Assembly (NCBI RefSeq): GCF_000374805.1
Contig: NZ_KB895343.1
Span: 62,001 to 126,000 of the forward strand
DNA from: Chitiniphilus shinanonensis DSM 23277
GTDB lineage: Bacteria; Pseudomonadota; Gammaproteobacteria; Burkholderiales; Chitinibacteraceae
Length of the DNA: 64,000 bases
Direction: 5' to 3'
Below are positions 62,802 to 64,000 of this stretch, in pieces; positions within the stretch are counted from its first letter, which is position 1, and every line of letters begins with the position of its first letter. The notes beneath the pieces are model-generated. The model ran no database searches, was not told where the DNA came from, and worked only from the letters and a program-made list of their open reading frames with translations. The translations under genes and the position numbers were made by a program.

Positions 62802-64000
62802 ATGACCAAGCAAAGCGCGGATCAGATCGGAACCGGCTCAGCGCTCTCCTCCGTGGCAGGGCCGTCCACCGAGCTGTCCGGCCATCGGGCCCGGAACAGC
62901 ACCACGCCGGCTGCGCTGTTGCAAAAAGTGGTGCAGTCGGCCGCCTTGGCGGCACAGATGCCGTCCAACCCGGCCAAGGCCGGCGAATACGGCGAGCGGG
63001 CCCGCTGCCCGGCGACGGGCGCCACGGCTGAACCGGCGTCGCCGCTGGCCACGGCCAGCACCGCGAGTGAAGCCAATGCTTCCGACAAGACCGGCAGCGG
63101 CGTGCCCGGCCTGGGCGAGAACCACGTCGGCGGCAACCTGGACCGGGTGCGCGCCGATGCCAGCGGGCAGGTGCTGACCACCAATCAGGGCGTGGCGATT
63201 GCCGACAACCAGAATTCGCTGAAGATCGGACTGCGCGGGCCGACCGCGCTGGAAGACTTCATCCTGCGCGAGAAAATCACCCACTTCGACCACGAGCGCA
63301 TTCCCGAGCGGGTGGTGCACGCGCGCGGCTCGGCCGCGCACGGTTACTTCGAGAACTACCAGCCGCTCAGCCAGTTCACCCGCGCCGCGCCGTTCGCCAA
63401 AGCCGGCAAGCGCACGCCGGTGTTCGTGCGCTTTTCCACCGTGGCGGGCGAGCGCGGCTCGCTCGATACCGCGCGCGACGTGCGCGGCTTCGCGGTCAAG
63501 TTCTACACCGAGGAAGGCAACTGGGATCTGGTCGGCAACAACATCCCGGTGTTCTTCATCCAGGACGCGATGAAGTTCCCCGATCTGGTCCACGCGGTGA
63601 AACCCGAGCCGCATCACGGCATGCCGCAGGCCGCGTCGGCGCACGATACCTATTGGGATTTCGTGTCGCTGATGCCCGAATCGACGCACATGCTGCTGTG
63701 GCAGATGTCGGACCGCGCCATTCCGCGCAGTTATCGCACCATGCAGGGCTTCGGCGTGCACACCTTCCGCCTGATCAACGACCAGGGCGAATCGGTGTTC
63801 TGCAAATTCCACTGGACGCCGGTGGCGGGCACGCATTCGCTGGCGTGGGACGAGGCGGTGAAGATCGGCGGCGCCGATCCCGACTTCCATCGCCGCGACC
63901 TGTGGGAGGCGATCGAGGCGGGCGCCTATCCGGAATGGGAGCTCGGCCTGCAATTGTTCAGCGAGGAACAGGCGGAAAGCTTCGATTTCGACGTGCTCGA
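62802..64000 (+). CDS. katE: large-subunit catalase (KatE/HPII type), 3' end outside window
   Basis: Haem catalase dismutating hydrogen peroxide. The visible 399 residues include the distal His173 ([12 protein letters not shown]) and Asn246 ([19 protein letters not shown]), 73 residues apart as in E. coli KatE (128 and 201). The N-terminal region before the catalase core is about 45 residues longer than in KatE and is low-complexity (Ala, Ser, Thr, Gly). The frame is open to the window end. The RBS is GGAGA. The proximal Tyr and the C-terminal flavodoxin-like domain lie beyond 64000. Confidence 0.93.
   Translation, partial: MTKQSADQIGTGSALSSVAGPSTELSGHRARNSTTPAALLQKVVQSAALAAQMPSNPAKAGEYGERARCPATGATAEPASPLATASTASEANASDKTGSGVPGLGENHVGGNLDRVRADASGQVLTTNQGVAIADNQNSLKIGLRGPTALEDFILREKITHFDHERIPERVVHARGSAAHGYFENYQPLSQFTRAAPFAKAGKRTPVFVRFSTVAGERGSLDTARDVRGFAVKFYTEEGNWDLVGNNIPVFFIQDAMKFPDLVHAVKPEPHHGMPQAASAHDTYWDFVSLMPESTHMLLWQMSDRAIPRSYRTMQGFGVHTFRLINDQGESVFCKFHWTPVAGTHSLAWDEAVKIGGADPDFHRRDLWEAIEAGAYPEWELGLQLFSEEQAESFDFDVL

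Noticed and set aside
62838-63953. 371-codon minus-strand frame at the right end
   Set aside because: Antisense of the katE-type catalase, which runs off the window.

Overview
The window is a high-GC, gene-dense chromosomal segment of a betaproteobacterium, most likely a member of Neisseriales other than Neisseria. The evidence is the surE-pcm-nlpD-rpoS operon, a cbb3 oxidase cluster under FNR-type control, paired aconitases (AcnA and AcnB), and at least five copies of a short dispersed repeat whose ends and core resemble the Correia repeat of Neisseria. There is no prophage, no transposase gene, no CRISPR array, and I saw no rRNA or tRNA gene.

Layout. 1-8168 (minus strand): a cbb3-type cytochrome oxidase and its assembly genes in the order ccoI-ccoS, then ccoN-O-Q-P-G-H, with two perfect FNR boxes between ccoS and ccoN. 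8386-17483: an HD-GYP phosphodiesterase gene, the minus-strand group ribF-ileS-lspA-ispH, and a membrane MHYT-GAF-GGDEF protein, so a c-di-GMP making gene and a c-di-GMP breaking gene flank a housekeeping block. 17601-23873: flgA, rmuC, a probable small-RNA locus, an ArsR-type regulator, an AGE-family sugar epimerase, a DUF4124 secreted protein and a VOC protein. 24216-32268: a PQQ-type sugar dehydrogenase overlapping acnA, a LysR regulator, and acnB.

32352-35816: a DUF1456 gene and an RNA-repair operon (rtcB, a broken SEC-C gene, an unrecognised 300-residue protein and a 52-residue basic protein) behind a leader that looks like an attenuator. 36129-39458: a DapA-like aldolase, a Rieske oxygenase and an EamA exporter, followed by a 256-bp MITE-like element. 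39878-43315: surE-pcm-nlpD-rpoS. 43543-49859: a porin and the arginine succinyltransferase genes astA-D-B-E (no astC here). 49899-55222: a C40 peptidase, ubiB, a cupin, rnfH-ratA and dnaB. 55284-58371: an amino-acid-binding protein, sufS-sufE and nudB. 58816-60469: a small ribbon-helix-helix-like protein behind an array of TGTCAC operators, next to a coniferyl-aldehyde-dehydrogenase-like gene. 61038-64000: small stress-type genes (membrane protein, STAS protein, 49-residue protein, KGG protein) leading into a KatE-type catalase cut by the window end.

The most unusual content is non-coding: the Correia-like repeat family with stop codons at its edges, the MITE, the mirrored FNR boxes, the operator array at 58574-58777, the tandem terminators at 20392-20451 that imply an unannotated transcript, and the leader of rtcB.
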